Source: Phascolomyces articulosus (taxonomy: Eukaryota; Mucoromycota; Mucoromycetes; Mucorales; Lichtheimiaceae). From it: a stretch of DNA of 64,000 nt. The stretch covers positions 1-64,000 of the forward strand of contig JAIXMP010000050.1 of the NCBI GenBank assembly GCA_025677815.1. Direction: 5' to 3'. A program made the translations under genes and the position numbers. Positions 45,594 through 57,035 of the stretch are shown piece after piece (position 1 is the stretch's first letter; each line of letters opens with the position of its first letter). The notes below the pieces were generated by a model. It was not told the DNA's origin and searched no databases. It saw only the letters and a list, made by a program, of their open reading frames with translations.

Positions 45594-47228
45594 ATGGTTA
45601 AAATTGACCACCTTGAATCATTGCCAGTATGTCTTTTGATTGATAAACCCTTCTCGCCTTTGTATTGGCATGAATACATTTTAATCTTACCATTGACACA
45701 CTTTCTTTCTTTTCTCTCTCCTTCCCCTCTTTTTGAATATGAATAGGAGCGCATGGCACAACATGAAAAACTTTTTAATGAAATGCTTCACTTGATACCC
45801 GCCAAATATTACATTGCACAAAAACAAGAGTTTGTATGTATTTGATCCACTTGAAACGAATGGATTCTCGTATTTTTCAATTACAAAACGAATGGTTCTT
45901 AGTGTATTGACCTATTTGCATATTGCATATATATATTTTATATTTAGAATAACAGCCCTTATATGCATAACAAAAGAAAACTCAAGGCACCAAAGCAAGA
46001 AATCAAAGAACGATCCAAGAAAGCACGAAAAGCTAAGGTAAATCACCTCTTTTTTCTTACCATCCTGGAATAATAATGAATTAATATCAATATCTAATAT
46101 GAATTTTATAATATTAGCTTGATCCCGAGAATGAAAAGTCAATAGCCGAGCTTCAATCAGAACAAGCAGAACAAGTTGCCAAAGAAAAAGCAGAAAGTCA
46201 AACCAACAATGACGACGAAGAGGATGAAGAGGATGATGAATCCCAAGCAGTAGATGATGACGACGTTGACGAAGACGATAATGATGACGTTGCAAGTAAC
46301 AGTAGTATTAGTTTGACCAAGGGTGATTTCAGTGGTTTAGATGGTAAACCTGAAATTGTATTACCTACTGAACCAGCAAAACCTATGGTACGAAGTGATA
46401 TTGCCGATTTACATGATCGTTTACAACAACGTATTGCTCAAATGCGACAAAACCGAAATGCACCCAAAGCTAAATCAAGAGAAGAAATCTTGAAACAACG
46501 TGCCAAGAAGCGAGAAGATCGAAAAAAGGCACAAAAACAACAAAAGGAAAAGAGAAGTGGTGGACAAGGTCCAGCTGAAGAACTTGTCAAGGTTGACAAC
46601 TCCACAAAACGTTCTGCTGCTGATTCTGTCAAGATGGATGGTGATTTATTCTTTGGCAAGGTCGCATTGGGTGAACAAAAGAAGAAGGGTTCTATTGATG
46701 CTAAGCAACAATTGAAAAAGATTGAATCCCAAAAAGAAAAATTGGAACAATTACGTAAAGAAGATAAACAAAAGGTAATGTTTTTTTTTTTGAAAAAGGA
46801 TAAAAAAAATAGAGATTGATCTATGAAAGATGGTTACTTATTGTGGTAATGGATATGTTTATGTATCATAGGCTTCACAAGTGGAAGAAAAGGAACAATG
46901 GGATAGAGCATTGGCTTTGGCATCAGGTGAAAAGATCAAGGATGATACAAAACTTTTGAAAAAGACCATCAAGCACAAGGAACAGCAAAAGCGAAAGAGT
47001 GCCGATGAATGGAGAAAGCGTTTGGATAAGGTCAAGATGGATGAAAAGGCTAAAATCAAGAAACGTGAAGATAATATCCGTAATCATACAAAGGCTAAAA
47101 AGACTGGTGAAAACCGAAAAAAGAAGGGTAGTAAAGGAAATGATGGAAAGAAAAAGAAAGCACGACATGGTTTTGAAGGCGCTGCCTTCGGATATGGTGG
47201 TAAAGTTTCCAAATCTAAGAAGAAATAA
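45594..47228 (+). CDS. SURF6/Rrp14-like ribosome biogenesis protein
   Basis: Five exons, all phase 0: 45594-45626, 45747-45833, 45948-46037, 46118-46774, 46872-47228, for 407 residues. Nucleolar SURF6/Rrp14 binds RNA and works in both pre-40S and pre-60S assembly. The N-terminus is the short conserved Rrp14 segment (MAQHEKLFNEMLHLIPAKYY). An acidic stretch (DDEEDEEDDE) comes next, then SDIADLHDRLQQRIAQMRQN and SREEILKQRAKKREDRKKAQ, the start of the SURF6 domain. DGDLFFGKVAL follows, and then a very basic helical C-terminus with the family phrases WDRALALASGEKIKDD, LLKKTIKHKEQQKRKSADEW and GFEGAAFGYGG. All diagnostic blocks are present and in order. Confidence 0.95.
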
Positions 47229-48824
47229 TAACTCTACTTTATAATATTATCGCATCCATCCCCATTCCACCCAACCATTCATTATTATATTTCTTTTTCA
47301 TTCCTAATTTTTTCTTTAAAAATTGTTTTTCTCATAATTAAAAATATTTTGCATTTTCATTTTCGTTCAATCATTTGGTTTAAAGGAAAACTTGGAATTT
47401 TATGAGGTTATTAGAACAGTGTATTAAATCATAATATCTGTTTTGATAATGATTTTCAATAAAAAGTATCATTACGATAATAAGAGCTAATATGTTGAAA
47501 TAGATAAAAAATGTTCTTTTATGTACACACAAACAAAAATTTCAATAAATAATGAAACAAGAATGAAATGTAGATAGAGATAGAATAGAAAAACATTGTA
47601 TAAAGGAGGATGAATTAAAGGAGAGGAATTGGAGGAGCTTCATAGATTCCGTTTTTTTTTTAAAAAAAAACAGTGCAGATTAATAAAAAAGAGGCAGAAC
47701 GTTAGATATAAAGAAGAGGAAGAAGTTTGTGAGAGATAGAGGGTTCTATATAAAAGGGTGTATCAAAATAATATGATAAGTAGTAAGAGAGGTAGATAGG
47801 ATGGAGAAAGAAAAAATGAATATTATACTTATACAATAACCCAAAAAAATGTTTATCGTTCTTGTAATCTGATATCGCACTATTGGTAATTCATGATACT
47901 ATCTTCGATGTATTTTCTTTGGTGAGAAGAGGATTTTTATAAGAATACCAAATTGATTATGTAAAAAAAATGATTCTTTATAGGGTGTTGTACAAATGTG
48001 CGTAACATTATATCTGGTACTTAGACACCATATTCAAGTAAATGCCAATCGTTTGGAGGATCGGCTTGCTGCTTATATCGATAAATATTTGTATACGATA
48101 TTTTTCTTTAATCATATCTGTTCCTCAGTAGTTCTTGCCTAAATTCTTTAGATCTTCTTCATCGATTTAAACTTTGGACAACTGCAACGGCCGTACATAT
48201 ATAAATAAAACATTGGCATTATTTTTTATTTATTTATACTTTTCGTTGATTGTGTGGAAAAAATGAGTTCTTAATATATATTATAATTTTATGTATTATG
48301 TAGCAGTAAGGTATTACATACAATATATGTGTATTTGTGTTATATAAACAGTAGCAGTAGCAAATGTTCGGTTAATACGTAATGACTTTCGATTCATGGC
48401 AAAGACTTTTTGACTTTTGCAATTTTTTATTGAGTTACTTGTTGCATATGTTACGATAAGAGTAAATGAGGTGTTTACAAAAATCTGTTAAAAGTATAAA
48501 TGCGTTTATCAGTGGACCCTTCTGTATATATTATGCCAACACTATTTTATATAAAATTACAATATGAGCATCATCATTAACAACGCCATTATCACATACA
48601 TACTATATAGAAGCATTACAAGCTGATGTTACTATATTTCTATCGTAATTATAAATAAAAGTACAGCGGTTTTGATGCAGTAAAATTTACAAAAAAATAT
48701 CCGGGAAAATGAACAGTGGAATTTTGAAAGTATTATAAACATAGTAAAAATATACTCTTTAGGGAATAATGAATTATTGGGTAGGCGGTGGTTGTTCTGG
48801 TAATTAAACTAGTACCTAGTTATT
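47229..48824. other. Convergent intergenic region, no gene seen
   Basis: 1.6 kb between the convergent SURF6 and HSPA12-like genes. AT-rich with purine-rich patches around 47570-47820 (GAGATAGAGGG, AGAAGAGGAAGAAG). No ORF above noise and no RNA gene recognised. Confidence 0.45.
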
Positions 48825-50972
48825 TTATGAACCATACTTAGCTGCAACATCAAAATCACACTTGACATCGTGCTTTTCCCCAGTCTCGTGGAATTCAGCT
48901 TCTGTTCGAATTTCTGTTTTACCAAAATACATGCTTTACAAAACAACATGATAACACACTCATATTAAGTACATATAAAAAAATAATAATAATGTCAGTT
49001 ACGCAACATAATAAAAAGAATAAAGTATGTCTTTACCTCACCGTAAGGTGAATGTCTTCATTCTTTTTCATGTTAGGGATGTCTGGTAAAGGTATTAATA
49101 TCTTTGCAACACTATGTACACCCGGTTCGTCATCGAAACGCGGTACAGCTTCGTTTTCGGTTGCAAACAGCTCAATGCGGACAGGTGTAGTTTCGTCGTA
49201 ACGTGCAGTGTAATCCTTTTTGACACAATGATCGACTAATAATTCTTCATTTTTCTTTACAAAATGTGAAAACCTATTTTTACATAGAACGAGACCGTCT
49301 GGATTTACGTAACGCTTGGATTGCGGATCATTCTTCTCGTCAAAAATGCCAGATATACTGATACCATATGTCCGTCTCGATACACGTGAAACAACAACTT
49401 CCGGGTGAATACCATAATACGCTGCTCCACGAACAACAGCCAATGCAGCACGTTCGGACGGACACACAATTTGGTTTACTTTGGTATCTTGGAAAACTTC
49501 ATGAACTCTTTGATATAGATATTTGGACGAACCGAATCCACCCACGAGGAAGAGGAATTCCAATCGACCATCGGGGATTTGTTTATACTGACGTTCAATA
49601 AGTGCTATCTAATGTGAAATGAAAATATTTTAGTACATACACATATTGTTTTAATATATAGGGTGATATAATATATATACTCTTGTACTCACCACTTTCT
49701 TCGCTACAGGATCAAACACTTCCTTTTCAAGTTCCTGGCCTGATAGATACAACATTCCGTCATCCAAATATCCATCCTCATCATGATCTCGTAAAGTTAA
49801 TGGTAAATCCTCCACTTTTATCGAACGCGGTAACTCCAAATAAAATTCATCCGCCCCAGTAAATTGAGGTTTAATTGTATCAATAAAATATTCCATCATG
49901 GTATACATGTCCCGTGGGCTCACTTTGCTCATGACATCCTTTCCCAATTTCGTTTCCAGTAATTTACGGAAATGACTGTCTAAAAAGACACTACCACAAC
50001 TTTCCCCCATTCCTTTGGTCACCTCCTTTAATTGTCGTTTCCTTCGTTTCCCCGAACTATTTTCTTCTGCTCCATCGTTTTCCAAAAGGTTCACTTGGAA
50101 GACAATTAAATCAACTGTGCCTCCTCCTGCATCACAAATCATAACACGATCCTTATCTTTAAGTTGTATTTGATCTGACATAGTTTCTTCACAGTATAAA
50201 GCAGCTGCCTCAGGTTCTGAAATGAGGATGAGTCGATCCAACGGATCAGAGGCAGAAATGAGACCTGCTTTAATGGATGCTTGTCGCATCAAATGTTTGG
50301 CTTTATCGGACCATACTGCAGGAACGGTAAGGCAATATCGAAAACTATCTATTGGATAATTCTTGGCAAAGCTGCGTTTTAGTTCTTCCAATGTATGTTT
50401 ATGTAGTGCTTCCATATAATCTGCCACAGCTTGAACTGGTGTTCTATATTTTACTGGATGATCAATCCTATTGTCACGTAAAGAGTATATTTTATATCAA
50501 TATTTTATAACGACTGCTTACAATCCATTTTCAATGGGCGCGCGTTGTAAAGACTCATCCAAATGGAGTTTGAATTGAGAAAGAAGTACGTTTTGTTTGG
50601 CGGCACCTGGTTTTAGCATAACCTTCTTGGCGGCATGGCCCCATTCTGATAATGTAGACTTATTACGTGGATAAACTGATACGGTTGGTACTTTGGGATA
50701 AAAATGACCACTTTTATGAGGCCTATGAATAAAAAACAAGTGTGAGTTAGGTGGATACGTAATTTTAATACTCATCTTGAAGCTCTCTATTACTGATCGG
50801 CTGAGAGTGAGGAAAGAATTCTTGTTATATACCAATTTTGAATATCGAATACTTCTGCTGGTGTAGTATGAGTAAATGCATAAGCAGCACCAGAATAAGT
50901 TGTCCCAAAATCATAAGCAATCACGACTCTATAATCTGAAAAATGCTTTTCTCGTGGATTTGACACGACCAT
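48825..50972 (-). CDS. HSPA12-like Hsp70-family protein
   Basis: Five exons in phase: 50972-50833, 50722-50522, 50467-49693, 49608-49037, 48933-48825, for 598 residues. Actin/Hsp70 ATPase motifs are present: YDFGTTYSGAAYAF (phosphate 1), MICDAGGGTVDLIVFQV (phosphate 2) and LFLVGGFGSSKYLYQRV (adenosine motif). LTVPAVWSDKAKHLMRQASI and LILISEPEAAALYC are typical of the HSPA12 branch, which is expanded in fungi. The substrate-binding part is short and diverged; there is no EEVD terminus. A Lys/Arg-rich insertion (GKRRKRQLKEV) lies after the phosphate-2 block. The last exon is only 36 codons, and its first codon joins AG|C. A chaperone-like or signalling ATPase role is inferred from the family; clients are unknown. 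Confidence 0.92.
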
Positions 50973-53168
50973 ATTATTATTCTTTTAACAGTGAGTAAAA
51001 AGTAAAAATTGAAAAAGAAGAAGAGAAGAAGAGGTTGAACGCAAAAAAAAAAAAAAAAAAAATTGGAAGAGTTTTGTGACACAACAAATTTGGCTTTTTT
51101 TTTTTATTGACCTGCGCCTCCTCAGCAAAATATAAATACACTTCTTCCATCATCCTTTACTGAAGTAGAAACATAAAATAAAGTAAATATGTTACTGGAG
51201 GATCTAATGTTCATTTTCGTTATTAATCTCTGTTTCATTAAAATATAGAACTTGTATCCATCATTTTCGTATCCATATTGTTGGTATATTGCTCATCATG
51301 ATAAAGGTTAAAAGCCGAGGCTGGCGCGCCACACAGAAAGCCAAATATGCAAATTTCACTTTTTCAATTTACGAGGCTTTGACTGTGGACACACTTCACC
51401 AATTGGGTGGTGTATATTCATACCTGGTGATTTGCACCAAAAAAATGCTCAAGAAAGAAAAAAAGGAAGACAAAACACAAGACAAAATCAAAGAAACTAC
51501 AGACAGGTTAAAAAAGAAAATCTGATAGTGCTGCGTAACACCCAGCATCACATTTAAACACAAAAGACCATTTGCTGCCTTTAAAGAAGTCCATACGATG
51601 AAAATGTTTTGTTTTATTTAACGTCTCCGTTGAACACAGCACCCGGTCGGACATATTTGTTCGAGACAGATCAAAAAAAGCATAAAGTTTTAGAAAAAAC
51701 CCTGTTGGGATACAGGGAAAAGGTAAAGGAGAGAAGGGAAGAGTACAAAAAAAAAGTAAAGTAGTAGTTCATAAAAAAAATCCATACCATTAAACGCTTT
51801 TTAGGGCAAAAGTAAGTTCAGGATGGCCACTCATTAATGCTTGATAGCATATATTTATGTTTGCATTATATGCTTAACATGTAAAACTATAAACGCCAAT
51901 GGTTTTTATAAAATTTAAATTTATCTATCATGATAAGTATATAGAAATTCAGTAATTTACAAATTGAAACAAGTGCCGTACTAATAATAGCACGACCAAT
52001 ATGTAATCATCGGAAAAGTGTAGCTATGAGGGTTTGTAACTGCAATAAGGTTATAAAATGATTATTATTACAACAGTACGTAGACGTCACTGAAACCTCT
52101 TGTAACAAAAATATCGCTGCTCTTGAGCCATGTCGTTTTTATTTTGGCCCCTTTATCGATTCAATGGGTCTAAAATATAAAAGAAAAAAGTATATATATA
52201 TAATTAAATTAGGAAAGACAAAATGAACGAATGTTCATAGTAGAAGCATATATTAAAATTTTGAAAGAATTAAGGAATTGGAGCAAGCTTAAGGTGGACG
52301 AAATGAAAAGATTAATTATGTCAGTGATATTAATGACCTCCATTATTTATCTTGCCAGAAGATGAGCAATATGATGTATATTAGGTATGGTAAACAATAC
52401 TAGATTTTATTATTCATTATATATCAGTTTATTAAAAATACATAATAGGTGCGATACTTCTTGGCCATGTTATTTTTATAAACATGTTGCCTGGGAAAAA
52501 CCAACGAGGAGGTCATGTATTGCCTAGATTCCCAAAAGGAAAAATAATCATTTAAGGATTACTATTGATCTTTGTGCAAGTTCAGAAAACTAACCCGTAG
52601 TTGATTACGCGCAGAATACAGTTGTAATTCATAAATTGTTCAGAACCATGACGGCTCTAGCCAAAAGAATTTGAACCAGAAAGGCTTCGAACGCATTTAC
52701 AAACACGACCTGACTCTGGGCAGTTTCAGAAACCTAGCTCATAAAAGGACCCAACCAAAATGATCCAACCAAGAGGACTTGACTGGAACCCGAAGGTACG
52801 GATCATAGAGCACACTCGTCTTGTTTCACGCGTTTGCTGCGTGTGAGCATGTTACTAAAGAAAAGTCGTGAATTAATAAATGCGTAAATGTTATTATTGT
52901 TTCCAAGTGATACTGCTGTCAACTTACATTGTATCAACTCTCGTCTTATTTCACGCTTTTGTTGCATGTGAGCATGTCACTAGTATTTTTAAAATTAATA
53001 GTATTCATAAATTAATAAAAACATTGTTATTAATATTGTTACAAATGCAGCACTGTTACCAAGCACCATTTATTTCATTTCTTTTACCTGCGATCTGCTG
53101 GTTTTGATTGATCGCCTTTACAGGGAAAGGAAATAAAAAATTAAAGAAAGAAGAAATAATATAATGAT
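50973..53168. other. Gene-poor interval
   Basis: It starts with the HSPA12-like promoter, including an A-run of about 19 bases (51044-51062). A plus-strand frame at 51289-51525 is Lys-rich (MLKKEKKEDKTQDKIKET) with a plausible first half (KSRGWRATQKAKYANFTFSI), unrecognised. A two-copy direct repeat at 52814-52985 is listed separately. The rest shows nothing. Confidence 0.4.
52814..52985 (+). repeat. Two-copy direct repeat, ~124 bp apart
   Basis: ACTCGTCTTGTTTCACGCG with TTTGCTGCGTGTGAGCATGT (52814-52852) is repeated with a few changes as TCTCGTCTTATTTCACGCT with TTTGTTGCATGTGAGCATGT (52938-52978). Both are followed by (T/C)ACTA and then AT-rich sequence containing GAATTAATAAA/AAATTAATAAA. 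A worn tandem duplication. Confidence 0.7.
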
Positions 53169-53312
53169 ATGGCAGAAATTATTTATAAACTAGGAACCGC
53201 TGCTGTGGTTGAAATTTATCGCCATTATGCATTGACGGTCATAAAAAATGCTTTTTTTGCCCAACGAAAGGTACGTGGTAAATCAGTTCTACTAGGATTC
53301 TCTCAAAGGTAA
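53169..53312 (+). CDS. Short coding-like ORF, unknown
   Basis: A 47-codon frame (MAEIIYKLGTAAVVEIYRHY, ALTVIKNAFFAQRK...) has convincing coding composition for this genome. It ends either at TAA 53310 or at a possible donor GTACGTGG at 53271 after AQRK. No downstream exon could be attached. It could be exon 1 of a small gene or a fragment. Too short to name. Confidence 0.3.
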   Translation: MAEIIYKLGTAAVVEIYRHYALTVIKNAFFAQRKVRGKSVLLGFSQR

Positions 53313-53363
53313 TCAGTCCTTTTGGTTTGACATTTGTCAAATAACTTTTTTTGGAAGTACTTT

Positions 53364-53743
53364 CTATATTCTTATATTGAAGTTACAATAATTATCTTGT
53401 TTTAGTCCTTCTTGACTATTTTGCATAATTAACAAAAGGGCCGTGTAAGCATAATACTTTTGATGGTTTTGCATAGCTCCAACTGCTTCTGTATTCCTTG
53501 TTATTCTGAACCCAGAATATTGTTCATTGTTTTGAAAACTTATTTTCCAATTGAATAGATGTTTAACATAAGTAAAACTACTTGATGTATCTTATGAAGA
53601 AAGTATTACAATTTTTAACAGTTACAGAGAAAAAAAACAAACCTTTCCATAATTCTGAGACTATCTGATTGGAGGATATCAACAGTCGTTCGTTGTTGGG
53701 AATCACTGAGTGCAAGATCTTCGCAATTTTTATTGGAAGAAAG
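53364..53743 (-). CDS. Two-exon coding signal, 5' end unresolved, unknown
   Basis: Exon A 53743-53643 (preceded by ATAACAG) reads LSSNKNCEDLALSDSQQRTT then VDILQSDSLRIMES, and donor GTTTG follows. Exon B 53538-53364 (acceptor AAAATAAG) reads FQNNEQYSGFRITRNTEAVG then AMQNHQKYYAYTALLLIMQN and ends NFNIRI-stop. Splice phase 2 matches exactly and the joined peptide has no stop, which supports a real transcript. The acidic/Gln-rich first part and the helical second part match no family I know. A starting exon is needed upstream; ATGs near 53825 with phase-0 GT sites exist but are speculative. Confidence 0.4.
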
Positions 53744-54467
53744 CTGTTATAAACTAAAAGAAAACAGGGAGGGTTTTTTTTCCATTTATGTCATTTGTCA
53801 ACTGGAACCGTCATATTCATATCTCAGTGGGAGAAATAAAGAAGTTATTGTTTGATGGGTAAGAAAAACATAAATAGAAGGATCACTGACCTATGGTATA
53901 CTAAAAAGGGATGGATTAAATTGGAGAGAGATAAAAGCAAAACCATCTGACATGGACCTGATGAGTGCTATAAGTGCCACTTTTTTTTTAAAAAAAAATT
54001 ATGACAATCATGACATCCGAATATGCCGAGAGTTGCGGCATAACTGTTCCACAAAAAACAGTGGCGATCTCCAATCCACCTGTTATAGGATGCCCCTGTT
54101 GCATCTGAGCTATGGCATAAATTATAAATGCTATATACACCAATGCTCACGACTATAGTATTTGGATATAAATTTTAATGATAATAAAGACAGATACCTA
54201 TTATTATATTTCAGTTAAAAAAGGATATATTATATCTCGTTTACAGAAAGTTTTGTGTGAGAGAATATTAACAATAATAATTCCTTTACGACAGTCTCGA
54301 TTAAATATACTATTGAAGATTGATTTTTACTCTTTTTCGATTCTGATCTGAAACAACATGATGTAATCCCAAGCACAGCGCCATGTGGCGCGTACGATCT
54401 TTCTTTGGAGGGGGGAGAAGATAAGGAAAATTGCCACTTTATAAAGAATTATAATGCATATTAAAAG

Positions 54468-54499
<32 letters not shown>

Positions 54500-55544
54500 T
54501 TAACACAGTTAGAGAAATGAGGATGATATAAAATATGTAATTTTAACATCCTCAATATTTTTCTATATTTTATCATTCATCTATTACAAAAAACCCATTA
54601 GAAAAACATTGCAATACTAATGAAGTTGAATAAATGAATACAAAGCTAAAATAGCAGTACGGACCCCAAGTCCCATGTTTTATCTAACCTAACGATACCC
54701 AGCCTCTTTTCATATTCTTACATAAGAACCTCTTGGATTATTTTTGAAAATCGATATTGTTATATTATAAAACACAATTTTAACAATGCCATGATCATGC
54801 TCCTATATACATTCCCAGTAACCTTCTTTCCTGCGTGTTTATATACCAGACAATTGTAAAATAATAAACTATTTATTACCATTCATTTATATTGAGGATG
54901 TTGTTGATATCTTTGAACTACCTCGGGGTGCTTTATCCTGTTGACCTTCTTTTTTGTGGCCCTGTTCTGGGAAAAAAATGTGCTGTAATACACAATTGCC
55001 TAGTTACTCCTCTGTGATAATATTTGTATGTTTAAACTACTGACTACAATGATGAATCCAAATGCTATTCTAATCAAACTTAATACAACTTATCATTTGT
55101 CAATATGTCTGTTATATAGAAATAATATTATATTAAGTATGGTTTATATACTTTTCCTTGTGGCTATATGCCAGCAGAGAAACCAGCTGCTAATGTGTCA
55201 AAAAGAACAATTAATTACAAAGCATACAAGATATTACTTGATGTAAAAAAAAAAATAGGTACCTTTCTTACATTTTTTATTGAATATGTGTCACCACACG
55301 TTTGAACATATTGTTTACATGTTTATTCCAGGGTTATTGTGAGTGGCTACGCCACCACTTAATATTTAACGCTAAAAGTTTTACTTTGTCATCACCCTTT
55401 TTCTTTTATTTCTTCACCAATCCTTTCTGTATTATATTTTTTTATTTAAGTATATATAACAAACTCAATGATTAATGCAAAAAAAAAGAGTAAATTGACG
55501 ATATTATTGAGGGGTATGGTAGGTATAAAAGATAAGACTATTTG
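53744..55544. other. Gene-poor interval with (TA)n
   Basis: AT-rich. A 28-bp (TA)n microsatellite sits at 54468-54495. The frames at 53952-54158 (+) and 53968-54150 (-) overlap and neither has a recognisable product. No gene is supported. Confidence 0.4.
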
Positions 55545-55739
55545 TCAATCATCTTTTTCACTATCGTCGTTATTGTTTTCATCATCATTACAATAAGTTG
55601 TCTTTTTTGATTGGGCAAGCATGTATAACATTTCAAGTGTAATGGCGCATACCATTACGACGATGTAACCCATGCGGTCAAGGATCAACATATCCGCGGA
55701 TACGATAAATATACGATGTCGTGGATGAACGAACCGCAT
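55545..55739 (-). CDS. Small single-pass membrane protein candidate
   Basis: A 64-codon frame: basic N-terminus (MRFVHPRHRIFIVSADMLIL), a hydrophobic helix (MGYIVVMVCAITLEMLYML), then a hydrophilic acidic tail (NDDENNNDDSEKDD) of the same Asp/Asn style as the other small membrane ORFs in the window. There is a TATA-like sequence on the opposite strand only. It could be a genuine microprotein or a fortuitous frame. Confidence 0.3.
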   Translation of the reverse strand: MRFVHPRHRIFIVSADMLILDRMGYIVVMVCAITLEMLYMLAQSKKTTYCNDDENNNDDSEKDD

Positions 55740-55950
55740 GGTGTAAATAGAAATATAAGAAATATTAGATATTCTAGCTATTAGTGTAGATCATTTGTAT
55801 TTAATATAGACGCTAGATTAGCCCCTTATATTTCGACGTATATAAAAAGAGGGATTTTGTAGACCAAGATCCCATATCGTTTTATCATCATATATTACGG
55901 TCACTACCTTTCCCTCTATCTCTTGTTATTATATCTCGCGCTTCCTCATC

Positions 55951-56220
55951 ACAATGTCCAACAGAACCCGATTGTAAGTATACAATGTTGGACCTGCGCT
56001 ATTACATCAAGGTTGTCTGCAACCAACACTCCATCACCGTGCTTTACTTGCTTCATCTCCTCTTTTGCATTATCCAAATGTTCTTTTTATTCTTGTATCC
56101 ATAAAGCACTTCCGTGCTGCTGAATAATCTTCATTAGATTCTTGGCTTGGATTAGGAGGATCTGGTTCATTTGATAATTATTGAACATTGTAAGTTGATG
56201 ATGATTCCAAGGCAATATGT
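55951..56220 (-). pseudogene. Helical coding segment interrupted by one TAA, unknown
   Basis: One minus-strand frame reads ILPWNHHQLTMFNNYQMNQI, LLIQAKNLMKIIQQHGSALW, IQE, TAA, then KEHLDNAKEEMKQVKHGDGV, LVADNLDVIAQVQHCILTIG and ends at TGA. The composition on both sides of the single stop is coding-like (Gln-, Lys- and Leu-rich helices), so this appears to be an exon or fragment with a nonsense mutation. The family is unknown. Confidence 0.4.
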
Positions 56221-56233
56221 AATAGAACAAAAT

Positions 56234-56996
56234 TCAAATCATGGCCCGCTAATATATTTTCGCATAAAAATAATAATATAAAAATGATCAAAGTTAGAAA
56301 ATATAAACCTAAGATTCCTACATATCGTAAAATAAAGAGAGAAATGTGTGTAACATATATAAAAATATACCTGCAATGATATAACAACAGTCAAGAATTC
56401 TGCAAGAGCAGCACATTTTGATGATATAGTAGCTGGGATAGTGACTTGGGCCTTGGTGTAATGCACAAATGTATCACCAATTTTTCTTGTGCCTCTTATT
56501 GTCATTTCTAGACCATGGTTTTGTGCAGTGATGGTTTCAAGATGTTCAGTGAGCTCAATCATGGTGGCATCCTTGGCTGCAGTTTTTAGCATATCGATTC
56601 GAAGCTTGTCACATTTTTTTGAATCCTTTTGAACAGCACCTGGTGAAGCTGAGTCCGGTTTATCCTCACAGATAAATAGGTCATACTGCTCACCAATGTG
56701 TCGATAAATTAAATCCCATTTTCGAAACTGGCTGTTATCATCCATCTCTCCAATAGCTTTCAACTCCTGTTCAACAGTGGAATTGCACTCGGATCTATGT
56801 ATATAGGTATATATTTACAACTTGTGTTAAACAATTCTTCCAAAGGTATAATGGTAATCTTACAAGGTGAACTGGTATTAGTTATCTCATGCGTTAACTT
56901 ACTGTTGCTGTTACTTTTATTATTGCTATTGTCATTATTATTACTACTACTATGAACGATCAGAATTTGAGTTAGGTTGTCTCCTTTTTTTTCCAA
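56234..56996 (-). CDS. Mucorales-expanded family protein, nuclease-like motif, 5' end uncertain
   Basis: The conserved part (about 56758-56371) reads MDDNSQFRKWDLIYRHIGEQ, YDLFICEDKPDSASP, KKCDKLRIDMLKTAAKDATM, LETITAQNHGLEMTIRGTRK, THVHY-like VHYTKAQVTIP and FLTVVISLQ. It then splices (GTATAT...TTAG, phase 0) to a five-codon last exon RAMI-stop at 56248-56234. I recall this arrangement from large Mucoromycota families of hypothetical proteins. W-D and E-D-K in the first block are reminiscent of PD-(D/E)XK folds, but this is inference. Upstream, an Asn/Ser-rich frame begins at 56996 (MEKKGDNLTQILIVH) but I could not join it in phase; the N-terminus may be lost. Confidence 0.5.
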
Positions 56997-57035
56997 ATAA
57001 GCGGTTTTTTTTTGAATAATGATTGAAGTCCATTA

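Noticed and set aside
45932..46295. Minus-strand His/Arg/Leu-rich ORF (127 codons)
   Set aside because: Complement of the acidic Asp/Glu-rich SURF6 exon; typical antisense low complexity.
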